Origin: Emmonsiellopsis sp. PD_33 | Taxonomy: Eukaryota; Ascomycota; Eurotiomycetes; Onygenales; Ajellomycetaceae | Length of the DNA stretch: 64,000 bases | Assembly (NCBI GenBank): GCA_032988165.1 | Contig: JANTQF010000058.1 | Location: 1 to 64,000, forward strand | Reading direction: 5' to 3' | Shown here: piece after piece, positions 23,322 to 34,586 of the stretch | Position numbering within the stretch: the first letter of the stretch is position 1 | Layout of the letters: the number at the start of each line of letters is the position of its first letter | The notes under the pieces: generated by a model | Seen by the model: only the letters and a program-made list of their open reading frames with translations | Databases searched by the model: none | What the model was told of the DNA's origin: nothing | Made by a program: the position numbers and the translations under genes

Positions 23322-24285
23322 TGTCAGGCTGGCGGTTTATTGACTCCGGGGCGTGTCACTGCAACGGGCACAATATGATATTAGAAGAGAAACAGGGGAT
23401 GACGGAAAACTGAAAAGCATCTTTAAGAAAGGAAGAGGGAGGGAAAAGGCGGATGGGGATGTATCGATGCTCATATAAAAGAGCCACAATCCCAGTATCC
23501 CGTGGTGCAAAGGAAATTGATATGCAACAAAGCGTGTAACTCAGGTTCTGCGAGAAACAAATAAAATCTACAAGTGACCTCGAGCAAGATGCATCTGTTT
23601 TATTCCCATTCTGGTGGATCTCTGGATAATTGAGGGACACTAGGCAGAGGGTACGTCTGCAACAGCGAACCCCATATCCATATCAAGATTTATTGTCGAA
23701 GGAGAGGAAAAGATGCTGACACCAATCATGAACCAGGGAGAATTAAACGCGACCTGGACTAGCCTGAATCAAAATAAAGCTTGGCTGTGTATCTCCTACA
23801 GGGACCGTCCTACATCCACCCACCCTGGTATCCCTACGACTCTATCTACAACCGCGGCACTGGACACAACCAGCAGGAACCATGCTCGTCGCTATAGAAG
23901 ATGCAATATCCACCACTAGAGAGTATGAAATCACCAATTTATATTGGTATGCTGACGGCATTTGATTCAATTTCCCCGATATCAAATTTACGTCCCATCT
24001 TCGAGGTATGGCCCCTATACGAGTCGATATTATGCATTACTAAGGGTTCAGACCTATTCGCAATAACATTATTATATTCCACGGTCATCGCATCATTATC
24101 CCAGTCGCATCTTCCATGCCATCCATAAAACAAGGACTATTGAACATTAGCAGCGGATCATATAGAGCAAATTCCACACCATGAGGTTCCCCCACAACGT
24201 AACCCTCTCGGCTTCAGAAAAATCTCCCATACCCCATCAATATTCAAGTTAGCAGCCACAGCCCCTTACCGCCATATTCTCCTCA
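23322..24285. other. Intergenic between array genes B and C
   Basis: About 1 kb, AT-rich, without a supported gene. It holds the gene B promoter and the gene C 3' flank. Confidence 0.45.
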
Positions 24286-25404
24286 TTACTCGAGCTCAAA
24301 CGTCTGCCGTACACTACCCTCGAGCTCAGAGGCAATCGACAAATGCTGCCCATGCAGTTCAGAAAGCCGGCCCTCCCCCGTCTGGTTTTCCTCACATTTA
24401 CCATCCCCTCCTATATCCTGCTTCTCTCGCAGCTGCCCTGCACCCTCCAGCTCAGAGACAAGAGATAAATGCTGCCCATGTAACTCAGAAAGAGGGCGTT
24501 GATCCCCTGACGGCTTTTCATCCGATCCAAGATTTTCTCCTGCGCCTCCTTTCTCGGAATCCTGTGGCATGGGGGTTTCTGGCTGTTTCTGACTCCCTTC
24601 CCCTCCGACTTCACGCTGCTTGCGTTTCCACCGTCGCCAGAAGAAGAAGGCTGCAAGTGTGATTATTGGGATAATAACGCCCGCGCCTACGCCAACGCCA
24701 ATGCCAATTGCTTTGGCGTTGCCTGATGCCGTCGGGCTTGCTTGGGGTAGTACGCTTATGGTAGGGGGGGTGACTTGGCTTGCGGTCGGTGAAGGTGGTT
24801 GAGAGGAGATTAATGGTGGGATGAAGACTGTGGCGTTTGGAGGTTCTAAACAACGATGTTTTATCAGAATGGAAATGGTAAGCAATTGACCCTAGGGGTC
24901 ATTGGTTTCCAGTTATTCTTCTCCCCTCTCCTCATTTTTCTTCTGTAAGAGGGAACACACGAAAAAAATGAATACCATCCGGTAGCGCATACCCGTTAGC
25001 CGTCCAAAATCATCGAAAGAATAGCACCTCGTGTCCCGGAAATGATCATCGGAACATCTCCGGCCAATTCCATGATCGAGGTAGCAAGTAAGATAACGTT
25101 TTGTATCGCAAAACCAAGGACAACTCAGATCCAACCATGACTTGTCGGTGCATGCGCTCCCTCTGATCACCGTCCCGTTGGTGTCTCCATTTCTTTCCAT
25201 GCAGCCGGTGTTGGTCATGCAGTAGGAGCCACGCGGGCAGCAGCTTGCTTCTGTATCATCTCCGTTGTTGCAAGGTACTTGGTCTTCTGCCGGAGTTATG
25301 TTGGCGTAGTAACATGTTTTATTCCCTGCGATCGCGGGGCACACGTGGAGGGAAATGTAGATATAGATATAGAAAGATAGAATTTGGAGAGGCGGTGCAT
25401 GCAT
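24286..25404 (-). CDS. Array gene C: secreted Cys-rich single-pass membrane protein with duplicated tail motif
   Basis: Two exons (25404-24993 and 24845-24286, 147-nt phase-1 intron) give 323 residues. A signal peptide (about 1-26) is followed by NKTCYYANIT, SCCPRGSYCMTNTGC, ACTDKSWLDLSCPWFC and four more Cys, then the intron. The stalk is Pro/Ser/Thr-rich. The helix at about 183-207 starts AKAIGIGVGVGAG and ends at WRRWKRK. The cytosolic tail carries two copies of LSELHGQHLS(L/I)xSELEG separated by about 35 residues and ends RQTFELE. The repeat is also visible in the DNA. Gene B is its closest relative by ectodomain and tail. Function is unrecognised. Confidence 0.85.
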
Positions 25405-26812
25405 TGTAGGGTGGTTTGGATATTGACTCTGTAAAGCTGGAGTTTGGATTAGAAGAGCATGATGCAGCTAACTTGTGATTGATAGTCAGTCCATATAATC
25501 AAGAGAGCACACAGAGAATAAAAAGAAAGATACCAAAACGCCTTCCCCGCTCTGTGTGTCGAGGTACCACGAGCATCTATAAAAATAGAACGCCTCGTTG
25601 TGCGCACATACAAAGAAACCCGCCATGCACGAATCACGAGGCCACAATTCTTAAGGTAAAATGTCTTGGTACCTAATAAGAAGTTGGAAAGGGCTGGCTG
25701 GGCAGTTTTGTGGCTGATATTGGCGTTTCCAAGGCCGGTGGCTAACCCTTTGCCCGCTGCGATCGAGGTACTCCGTACGGAGTATGCAATAAAGAACTCT
25801 CTCCAGTGTACGTTGCCAAAACAATGAACTCCACACAGCGGCCACTGAAGTGATCAGAGAGATATTCGATAGGAACGAGTCGACTGATTGCAGCCAAGTG
25901 GGATTGATGGTGTCATACCAATTTTTCTTTTTTTGAAGCTGACAGTCCCAAATGGGTAGTTATCTCTGCAGGATGGCTGGGCCTCATAAATAGGTGATAA
26001 TGTGATTGCTCGAGAGATTAATATATGAAAATTTGACCTTCATGGTGAGTTATGTCCTTTCCTTAAGCAGAAGTATAGAACTCTTCTTGGCTGATCACCA
26101 TCGACAATCTGTTCCATGCTTCGTGGGTCACTCAGCGATGATGACCGCAAGAGCGGTAAAGGAGAGACCTCCTATCCACTTTAATATGTATTCCAACACG
26201 TTCATAACGACCTAATATCGAGGTGGGGTAACTGCGGGGAGCCGACCGACAGATGCGAGAGTAACAGGGGGTTCCTTATAGGCGTAGGCAGAAGATCGGA
26301 GAGGATGAAAAAAAAATAGTATAAAGGACGGATATTCCATTAGAGAAACAATGTCCGTTCGCGCACCTACGCCTTGAGGGAGCTCACCCGCATGGTTAGA
26401 TCCTACCATCTTTAGGCTGATTTTCAAACTCACCCTCGGGACCACAAGCATCGGATGGGTGCTTGTAGTTCGTCAATGTCTTCCCTAAACAGGGTAATAC
26501 CCCGTAGAATTGTGCGTTTGGATTTTCTGGACATGGCATGACCGAAGAAAGGAATATAGGAATGGAAACGGTATAATGGACAAGAAACAGATCAAGACTG
26601 GTTTCTTCGCTAATAAATCGTAGAAGACGTAAGATATAAAACGAGAGGCAAGATGTTCAAAGGGGATACTGCGAAAGCCCCCAGAACCATAGACGAAGAA
26701 GTTGTAACTTCTATGCGCCTTGAGCGTGTTATGTATTCCATATACATCGAATTTATCCACATCATCCTCCATAAATCACAAATCATCACATTGAGGGTGC
26801 GTGGGCCCCAAT
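25405..26812. other. Intergenic between array genes C and D
   Basis: About 1.4 kb without a supported gene. It is the longest gap inside the array and could once have held another copy, but no Cys-motif remnant was found on either strand. Confidence 0.4.
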
Positions 26813-27909
26813 CTACTTCGTCTCACAACTGCCAGTATTTTCATCCTCCGGCTTCGATGGTGACGTAGGTGCCTCTAGTTCGGATGTAATCGATCGATAA
26901 TTTTCTGGTAACTCGGCCCTAACGGACGTAGAGGATAGCTCAGAATATGGCCTTGAATCAAGTTCGCCGACCGGTTCAGCTGCTGGGATATCATTTATAT
27001 CGTGGGTTTTCGGCTGTTCTTCATTGTCCTGTTGTTGGCGTTGATGTTTCAGGAGCAGCCAAACGAAGAATGATGCCAGCAGAACCAAGGCGGCAACACC
27101 CAGTCCCACTCCAATCCCAATTCCCATAGCCTTGCTGTTCCGGCTAGTGATGACAACGTTTGTTGGGCTTGCCGTCGAGCTAGACGTAATCACCGATGCG
27201 AGAGTTGAAGACTCAGTAATAGCTGGAGTCAGGACAGCTAGAGTCGATGTACCTGGAGGCGATGTGTCTGGAGTCTGTGTGGCTGGAACACTTGTAGATG
27301 TGGATACCGTGGAGTCGCTAAATGGGCCGAGGAATGTCACCATCTCTCCGATGTCTAGATATGCAAGAACCAGTGTTAATGAATAAATAAGACTAAAAGT
27401 AATCACATAGACACGTATTGGGAGAGATCTTTGCTCTGGATAGGGCGTACGCGGGAAGGTCCCCGCAAATTCCACATACTTTCCGGGTCTAATATATGGA
27501 GTCGGGGCTTGCTTAGACAGATCGAGTCGATAGTGTCCATGATAATGCACTCGAACAACCCGGGTTCATCAGGACATTCGAATAGCGGGCCGGGCGGCTC
27601 GCATGGGAACGGGCATTGTTTGCTCTCCCATTTCTCATCAGTACAACAGGGTTCGGGATACAGTCGGTGTCCCACCTGCTTTTCCGGGTCGTAGCTAACG
27701 CAGGCACCGCTGGTGTAGCAGAACTCGCCGATGGCGCAGCAGTTTGATTCTTGCGAACTGGTATCCAAACAGGGCCTGTAATTTTCAGCCAATGTTCCGT
27801 TCACGAAGTAACATGGCTTGAGGTCCGAACTGGCGACGTAAAAATTGAATGAGAGATAAATATATATTAAAATTAAGCAAGGAAGGCGAAGAGGACTAGG
27901 GAGAGGCAT
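26813..27909 (-). CDS. Array gene D: secreted Cys-rich single-pass membrane protein
   Basis: Two exons (27909-27480 and 27354-26813, 125-nt phase-1 intron) give 323 residues, the same length as gene C. A signal peptide (about 1-27) precedes LKPCYFVNGT, NCCAIGEFCYTSGAC, CCTDEKWESKQCPFPC and three more Cys. The stalk is Ser/Thr/Pro-rich and likely O-mannosylated. The helix (about 218-245) starts SKAMGIGIGVGLG. The tail has RPYSELSST and SITSELEAP but lacks the terminal ELx motif and ends in an acidic stretch. It is the 5'-most member of the same-strand array and diverges from the mL45-like gene. Confidence 0.85.
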
Positions 27910-28700
27910 GTGACGCGCGGAGAGTGTGTTGACGGTTCTATGAAAATAAGGAGAGAACTCATCAAGATCGTCGAGCTAGGGGGTAAAACAGAGCAGACAA
28001 AACTGACACTCCTTGAAGCAAGAAATATTGGGAGCAAGAAAAGGACTTGGGAATCCCATGATTTTGTGCGAGACGAGAGAGCCATGGAGAAAGAACAAAT
28101 ATCACACCCAATGTGATAAGACTGTAACTGTTGGGCATCCCCAGTGCTTGTTGACGGGTCCTTAAGAAGCAGCCAGCGCCAAAACTGCCAATCAAGTGTG
28201 ACGGCTCATTGCGAAGGCGGGCGATCCTTTCGACGGCGAAGTGGTACACCAATAACTGTTTGGGCTCGGAACTTTGCCAAGGGCGGGTTGGCCATTCCGT
28301 CACCCAGTTTAGAGGAAAAGATGCGGTGTTGTTAATCTGTTAATAGCGCTGTGGCGGTGCTATTCATTAGTATTTTGCAATGTCGAGAATAGGAAATTAG
28401 TATGAGAAAGGAGAGCAAGCCGCCGAAGAAGTTGGAGGTGGTTGATAATTCTGCGACGTGATTGGCCAGTTGAGTTTGACGCTAACTCTGTGATCACGTG
28501 TGACGGAGATGGAGACTAGTCCTAATCCGGCAAAGCATCTTTTTCGGCGAATCTTCAACATCGACGCCGAAAATATCCAGTCCGTAAAAAAAAAAAGAAA
28601 GACATCAATTGCTCCCACTAGCCTCCCCGACGCGGTCTCCGGGTCATTGCCCTGCCATCTCGCCATCCGCATACCACCGCAGGGCCAAAAACCCGCCACA
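27910..28700. other. Divergent promoter region, array gene D / mL45-like
   Basis: About 0.8 kb drives two divergent genes. No additional gene is supported. Confidence 0.5.
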
Positions 28701-29980
28701 ATGGCCTCCGCCCTCGCTCCGCGCTACTCCTCCGCCTCCCTCCTCTCCCGCATTCCCCATACGCATACACACCTCCGAGCCCGGCCGGCACCCCTCCCCT
28801 CGCCATCCCGATGCCTCTATCGGCCATTCTCGCAGACCGCCCGACGGGATGCTGTCGGAAAAGTAATGCAGGGCCAGCCAAAATCGAGATCAGTGCTTAG
28901 CAACAAGAACCAACTGAAGAAAGCTACCGCTTCGAGCTCGGCGGAGACGATTGCAGATGATATGGGCATTTTACCCGGGACCTTTGTTCGGCCGCTGTGG
29001 AGGAATAGGCCGTCAATATTCAAGGAACCCAAGCGGAGGCTGCAAATGGAGTGGTTGAACATCAAGATGAAGATCCAGAATTTTGCCGGGTTGGTTTTTG
29101 TTCCGTCTTCTTTTCTTTTGGCTTGTCCTCAAATCGCAGCCGTATTTTGACAATCCATTGGGAAATATTGGAGACTGCTTCGTTGCCCTGTTATTGTATA
29201 AAACAGCAAAGCTAACCCAAGCACAACCCCCCAGCGTCCTCGTCTACTGCAAGTACCTCAACAGGCAAAAGAAACTCCCCCTGCGCTACCGCGAACGAAA
29301 ACCCCGCGCCCTCCACCTCCATCAAGCCATGTACACCGCATTCGCAGCGTGAGTCTTCCCCCACGCTCACAAAAAAAAAACTCCCATATCTAACCACCCC
29401 CAAAAAAAACAGCGGCGACATCTCCTCCCTCAAAAAACTCTGCTGCACCGGCCTCCTCGAAAACTTCTCCAGAAACATCTCCAAGCGGCCCCGCGGCTCC
29501 CCACCACTCACCTGGACCCTACACAAGTACCGCCGCTTCCCGCTCGCCCTCACCTTCTCCGGCGCGCGCGTCATCAGCGACCGCGCCGCCGCGCTCCCCG
29601 GCGCCAACGGCTTCGGCATCCGCCAGGCCATCGTCCGCATCCAGAGCCGGCAGTCTCTCGTCGAAGCCCCGGCTCCCGCGCCCGTCTCACAGCAGCCACA
29701 GCGGGTGCAGAACCGCGGGATTGGGAAGCAACAGCAGCAACAGCAGCAGGAGCAGGAGGTGACCAAGGCAGAGGCGGAGAAGAAGGCGATAGAGAAGCAG
29801 AAGGATTGTACCGAGTATGTGGTGCTGCAGCGGTTTATGGTTAATGGGGAAGAGGGCGAGTGGAAGGTGTGGGGGCTGGCGGAGGAGACGACGGCGGAGG
29901 TTCTGGAGACCGATAAGAGCTTTGAGCCGGGTTTGTCGTTGGTGGAGAGGTTTCGGGCTATTTGGACGCAATTTAGATAG
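28701..29980 (+). CDS. Mitochondrial mL45/Mba1-like ribosome-associated protein
   Basis: Three exons (28701-29089, 29235-29348, 29413-29980) give 356 residues in exact frame. The N-terminus is basic, Ser/Arg-rich and lacks acids, as in a mitochondrial presequence. The core LPGTFVRPLWRNRP, the LHLHQAMYTAFAAGD segment and a region ending EYVVLQRFMVNGEEGEWKVWGL match the Tim44-like fold of yeast Mba1 and mammalian mL45. These proteins tether the mitoribosome to the inner membrane for cotranslational insertion. A Gln run and acidic/basic coiled stretch (about 255-285) is inserted in the fold. The ATG at 28701 is used; an earlier in-frame ATG at 28500 would add an unlikely leader. Confidence 0.75.
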
Positions 29981-30918
29981 TGGTGGGTAAATGTGTGGTG
30001 GATGCGCGTGTGAGTGCCGGAGGGGTGAGTGGGAATGCGTCATTGATTGATTGATGGGGTGTCTGTATGATATGTTCCTTTCCCCTTTTCTTTTCTTTTC
30101 TTTTCTTTTCTTTTCTTTTTTTTTTGCTACTGTTGTTGTCTGTTACTAGAGTGCGGCCATCTATCTGGTGACATATTGTATAAATAGTCTCCGTTGTTGA
30201 GATTTAGATCGTGAACGTAGTTTGGTTACGAACCTTACCCCATCGTTGTATATGTTTACGAACTGTTATTATATATGTTTATCTATCTATCCATGTATAA
30301 ATCAATCAATCGATTGGAGAATTTAGAGTTACTGGCTGCTTAGCTGTCGAAGATGAGGAAATATCCTTCTTTGAAGCGAAAAAGTTGATGGTTACCTAGG
30401 TAGTGAGGCAGACTCCCCCATTCACGTCCAATGAACATTATTATCTACATAGATATATCCATCCATGCCCAACATGATCTATCTATCAATAACTAAAAGC
30501 CAAGGAACGTTCTAGCCGTAATTCTCCCCGGAAACCAATCAATCAAACCGCCAGCCAACCTAATGGACAAGTGCACCCACCCATGCCCCGAAATAAAAAT
30601 AAAAACGTGTTAAGACTCTAGCAAGAGAGAAACGAGCAGATTCCCCTGCCGAAATAACTTCCAAAATCAACACCAACACAGTATCCAACCTGTACGGCCA
30701 CCACTAGGGGTAGGGGGTCGAGTATGCATGCAAACTGATCAACATGCCAATTAAACCCCGTGAACGGTGGATAATTAAGAGGACCACCCGATAACAACAC
30801 CGACGGAGTAATCCTCTAGACTCGAAAACGCGCGAGGAGGAAGAGAGAGAGAGGCTTGGGGGGCCGGAGGGCGAGATAACTCCCTCAACACAGCGAAACC
30901 ACTCAGCTCCCTCACATC
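29981..30918. other. Convergent intergenic region with (TTTTC)n microsatellite
   Basis: About 0.9 kb lies between two converging genes. A TTTTC pentanucleotide repeat merging into poly-T spans about 30084-30125. No gene was seen. Confidence 0.6.
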
Positions 30919-33867
30919 TCAGAACCGCTTGAACAACCCCTTAATCCCCCTCCTCTTCTGACCGGCCGGAGGCCCACTAGCACTAGCACCAAATCCAGCT
31001 GGATCCCCCGCAATCTCCTCGTCATCCGCCTCCACCTTCCCCGCGGCAAACCTCGCCGTGGACGAAGAACCTCCAACCTGGCTTCGAACGGGCTCAATTC
31101 CACCCGCTGACTGTCCATCGGATACAGCTGATGAAGACCGCTCGACCTGTCCCACTGGCGGGCGATCTAACGCATCAAATCTGCGGCCTTGATACTTTGC
31201 CAGGAGGAAGTAGAAGGTTAGGCGGAGGAGGAGCGCGATGAACGCAAAAATGATGCCGCCGAGGGGTGCGGCGAGGAAGGCGCCTAGAAATCGGAAGGTT
31301 AGAAATGGTGAGGTTTCGACGGAGAGAAAGCTATCTAGGCGGGGGAACATACCGAACGCACTCCAATCCTCCGCATAAAGCCCATTCTCCAGTAAGATCA
31401 ACTTCCCGCCATCGCGCGCATTGCCAAAATAAATCGTTCCGAAAATGAATACCGACAAAATCCCTCCCAGTCCACCAGCGACGACCTCAAAGCCCGTCCA
31501 CCAGTACACCTTATCCCACAACCCGAAAATCAGCACCGGAATCGACGACGCCGAGATAAGGTCCGAGATCAAGAAGATCTGTAGCACACTTGGGGACTTT
31601 AGGGCAACGACCACGACGGGAATGATGCATAGGACGACAAGAATGCGTACGTAAATGAGCGGGAGCCGGTTGCGGAAGAGATCGTTACTCCCGGTGCTGA
31701 CCATGGCGGATTGCAGGCTGTCGAAGGCTGCCGTGCTGAGCGAGACGGTCATGACGGTTACGATGCCCACTACCCAACTGGGGAGCTTTTCTAGGAGTAG
31801 GAAGAATGCGATGGAGCCCAATTGTGGAGGGTCACCGGGCCATGCGCCGGACCAGGCAGCTAGCAGCCCCGTTACGCCGACGAGGACGAGGATGCACAGG
31901 ACGGATCCGCTGGCGATTGAGACGCCGATACGCAGATCGCGATCAGTTTTTGAAGCGAAGGTACGGAGCCAGAAGTTGGAGAGGAAGAAGTCGTTTGTCA
32001 AGATCGCGACGGGGAGGATGTAGATTAGTTGCCAGCCGAGTAGGGATGGCTCCAGAAAGCCGGAGGAGTCGATGAGGGCGCGGTCGATTTTGACTTTGGT
32101 GCCGACGGTGATGACGGCGATGATTATCAGGCCAACTACCATGCCGCCTTGGATGTTGTCGGTGACAAAGGAGACTTTGAAGCCGCCTAGGGATGTGTAG
32201 ATGGTTGTTACCACGACTTCAACAATCACGACGGGGAGGCTGTCCAGGCCGCTCAGAGCCGTGACTATTTGTTGAAGGGCGGACAATTCGGCAACCATGT
32301 AGAGGAATAGGGTGATCAATCTGTCCATATGTCAGCGTCATAAACATACGTATCCTGGCGGAAGTCAGCAACCTACGTCAAAATACTAAGATATATCGCT
32401 GCGACAATCCCATATCTCTGCCTCGCCCATTCCGTCAAGACAAACCCGTCAGGACATTTCCGCCGAATGATCGGTCCTAGATATCCAAACACTAACAACG
32501 GGAGCGCCGACGACAACGAATATACAACCAATCCCTGTACACCAGCAATTGTCGCGATTTCAGGATAGGTAAACAATATTCCCGATCCAAGAGCTATATA
32601 TCAGAGACACAAGTCGCGGGCGTTCCTGTAATTAGCATATTCCACAATGTTCACAAAATACAACGTTGATTAAAACGCAAAAAAAAGGGGGAAGGGGGAG
32701 AAGCGGCAGCACATTTCCCACGCAAGCATTAACTTGGTCGAGTGTTCAACGGTACAATCTCAGCATCATGCCCGCGTTGGGTTCCTCAACAATCTCTTCA
32801 GGTAAAAAAACACAACGCCCTTCCTTTTTCATATATATGGAAAGAAAAAGAGCACCCATGTCCCCGAAGTTGGATCATCAAGTGGAACCCCCAACGCCAC
32901 AATCAGCGCCCGTAGTGAAGCCGCAGCGAATGCTGCTCTAGACCTACCGATATCGACCAGAGAGGGATGGGAGAGAGAAAAGGGGCAGCGCAGATATATT
33001 GCATGGCGCTGTTTAACCAATAATCCATGTATACCTACTCTAACCCCCATACTTCCCATCATCTCCCTCTTGGTCGGCTTACGACAGGCCAGAACAGCAT
33101 CCGCCGAACTGAACTCTCGTGTACGAACCTGTCTTATGCTGCGATAGATATCCATCTCAAAAAATTCCCCGCAGATCGTTCCGACCGCTCGCATATATCG
33201 AAATGTGCCCATCGGTTCGGGGATCTCACTGTACAACGATATCGATCGTATATAGCGAATAACCATTGCTGCTGCTGCTGCTGCTGCCGCCCCTCATACA
33301 AGAGAAACCGGGTAGTAGTAGGAGCTTTGGCACGATGCCATCGCGCGATCGCGCAACTCACCCGAAGCGATGAAGTTTAGGGCGAGAGGAAAAGCTATAT
33401 TTCCACCAACGAAAACCACGCGAAAGCAATGTATTAGTCAATTCCTTTCCGCCAACACATAAAACCAGATGTGAAAAACGGGGGCTGCAGGGATAGAGAA
33501 ATGTCATCGAATACTCCGCCCCCTCCCCACAAACTTTCCAGGTCAAGAGGGAAGGGGTGTCGTTGATCCGCTGGTTTCTTTTTAAAAGTGCTGGTGTATA
33601 TCTAACCCTTCTGCGTCCCATTGCTAGACACAAAGTCCTTGGTCGTCTGCTTGCGCAGGCGGTAGGCGATGTATAGGCCGACAATCCTATCAGCGGGTTG
33701 TTTCAGAACGTTAGTAATCTAGCTTCTTCAAGATATTCTTTACTGATATCCCTCCGTGTGAAGGAGGTGCGGCGAGGGGAGAGGGAAGATGAGGGGTAAC
33801 TGTACAAGAAGGCCCCGTAGGTTAGATAGATCAAGGCATTCGATGCCTGGAAGGACGGCTGGCCCAT
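30919..33867 (-). CDS. Sodium:solute symporter (SSS family), six exons
   Basis: Exons 33867-33806, 33686-33607, 33394-33362, 32593-32377, 32320-31353 and 31283-30919 join to 574 residues in frame. The 5' half was found by splicing by hand. Exon 1 encodes MGQPSFQ and the first helix, exon 2 AYRLRKQTTKDFVSSNGTQ, the 33-nt exon 3 FPLALNFIAS, and exon 4 LGSGILFTYPEIATIAGVQG and GPIIRRKCPDGFVLTEW. The remaining helices include TTIYTSLGGFKVSFVTDN and DRDLRIGVS. SSS proteins use the LeuT fold to import solutes such as urea, proline or polyamines with sodium or protons; the substrate is not readable. The cytosolic tail (from about 485) is polar and ends KGLFKRF. Intron 3 is 768 nt, unusually long here. 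Intron 5 is 69 nt and free of in-frame stops. Confidence 0.85.
33268..33286. repeat. (GCT)n microsatellite inside the symporter's long intron
   Basis: Six GCT triplets run in a row inside the 768-nt intron. On the transcribed strand this reads as an AGC/CAG run. Confidence 0.85.
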
Positions 33868-34586
33868 CCTTGCGGAGTGGGGAGGGTCGTTCGTGGGTCG
33901 TAGATCTGAGGGTGTGGAGGACGGAAGTATGGGGTATAGATAACCAAAAAAGAGACGCTTGCTATCTATCAATTGCAACCAAAAGCATGCAGATAGAGGC
34001 AGCGCAAGTTAGTGGGGGACATGAGGGGGATTAAATAGCCTAGAATTGAAGTCTGATGAGTCAGGGTGTTCAATAGCGCAGAGGCGAGGAAGAATTCTGC
34101 AGCAATTGACGTTGGCCGGCGTCGTTTTTGAGTTTGACGATATTTCCGAGTTCGGAAGTTCGGTCAGACGCGGGCGGGTGCTTATCGGAGGTCACGTGGA
34201 GATAAGATGTCTACAGGGCATCGTGTGCAGAAGGAATAGGGGTGTTGGATGAATAAATAACTAGATAGACAACGGGCACGGTAGAAATAGGTAAAAGGTC
34301 TCCAGATAGTGCGACTCCTAGAAGAAGGAAAAAGTATACACGAAAAAATGGCGGTGGTGAAGCAAACCAGCCAGCAGGTAATAAGAATAGCAGAATCCAC
34401 CGCATCAGAGAAATAAGTTACAATGGCCCATCCATCCAATCCATCGCAGATATGACTGCGTTGTTGCTGCCGGGCGTATATATAGAAGAAAAATTGCGCA
34501 TATGGGGGTAACTTGACGAAACCGGGGGCACAGCAGTTAGGTTATTCATCACAAAATATCCATTGAAAATATGTCCGGATCCCAAG
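33868..34586. other. Intergenic, symporter promoter and RGD1 3' flank
   Basis: About 0.7 kb without a supported gene. Transcription of both neighbours is leftward, so this holds the symporter promoter and the RGD1 terminator. Confidence 0.45.
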
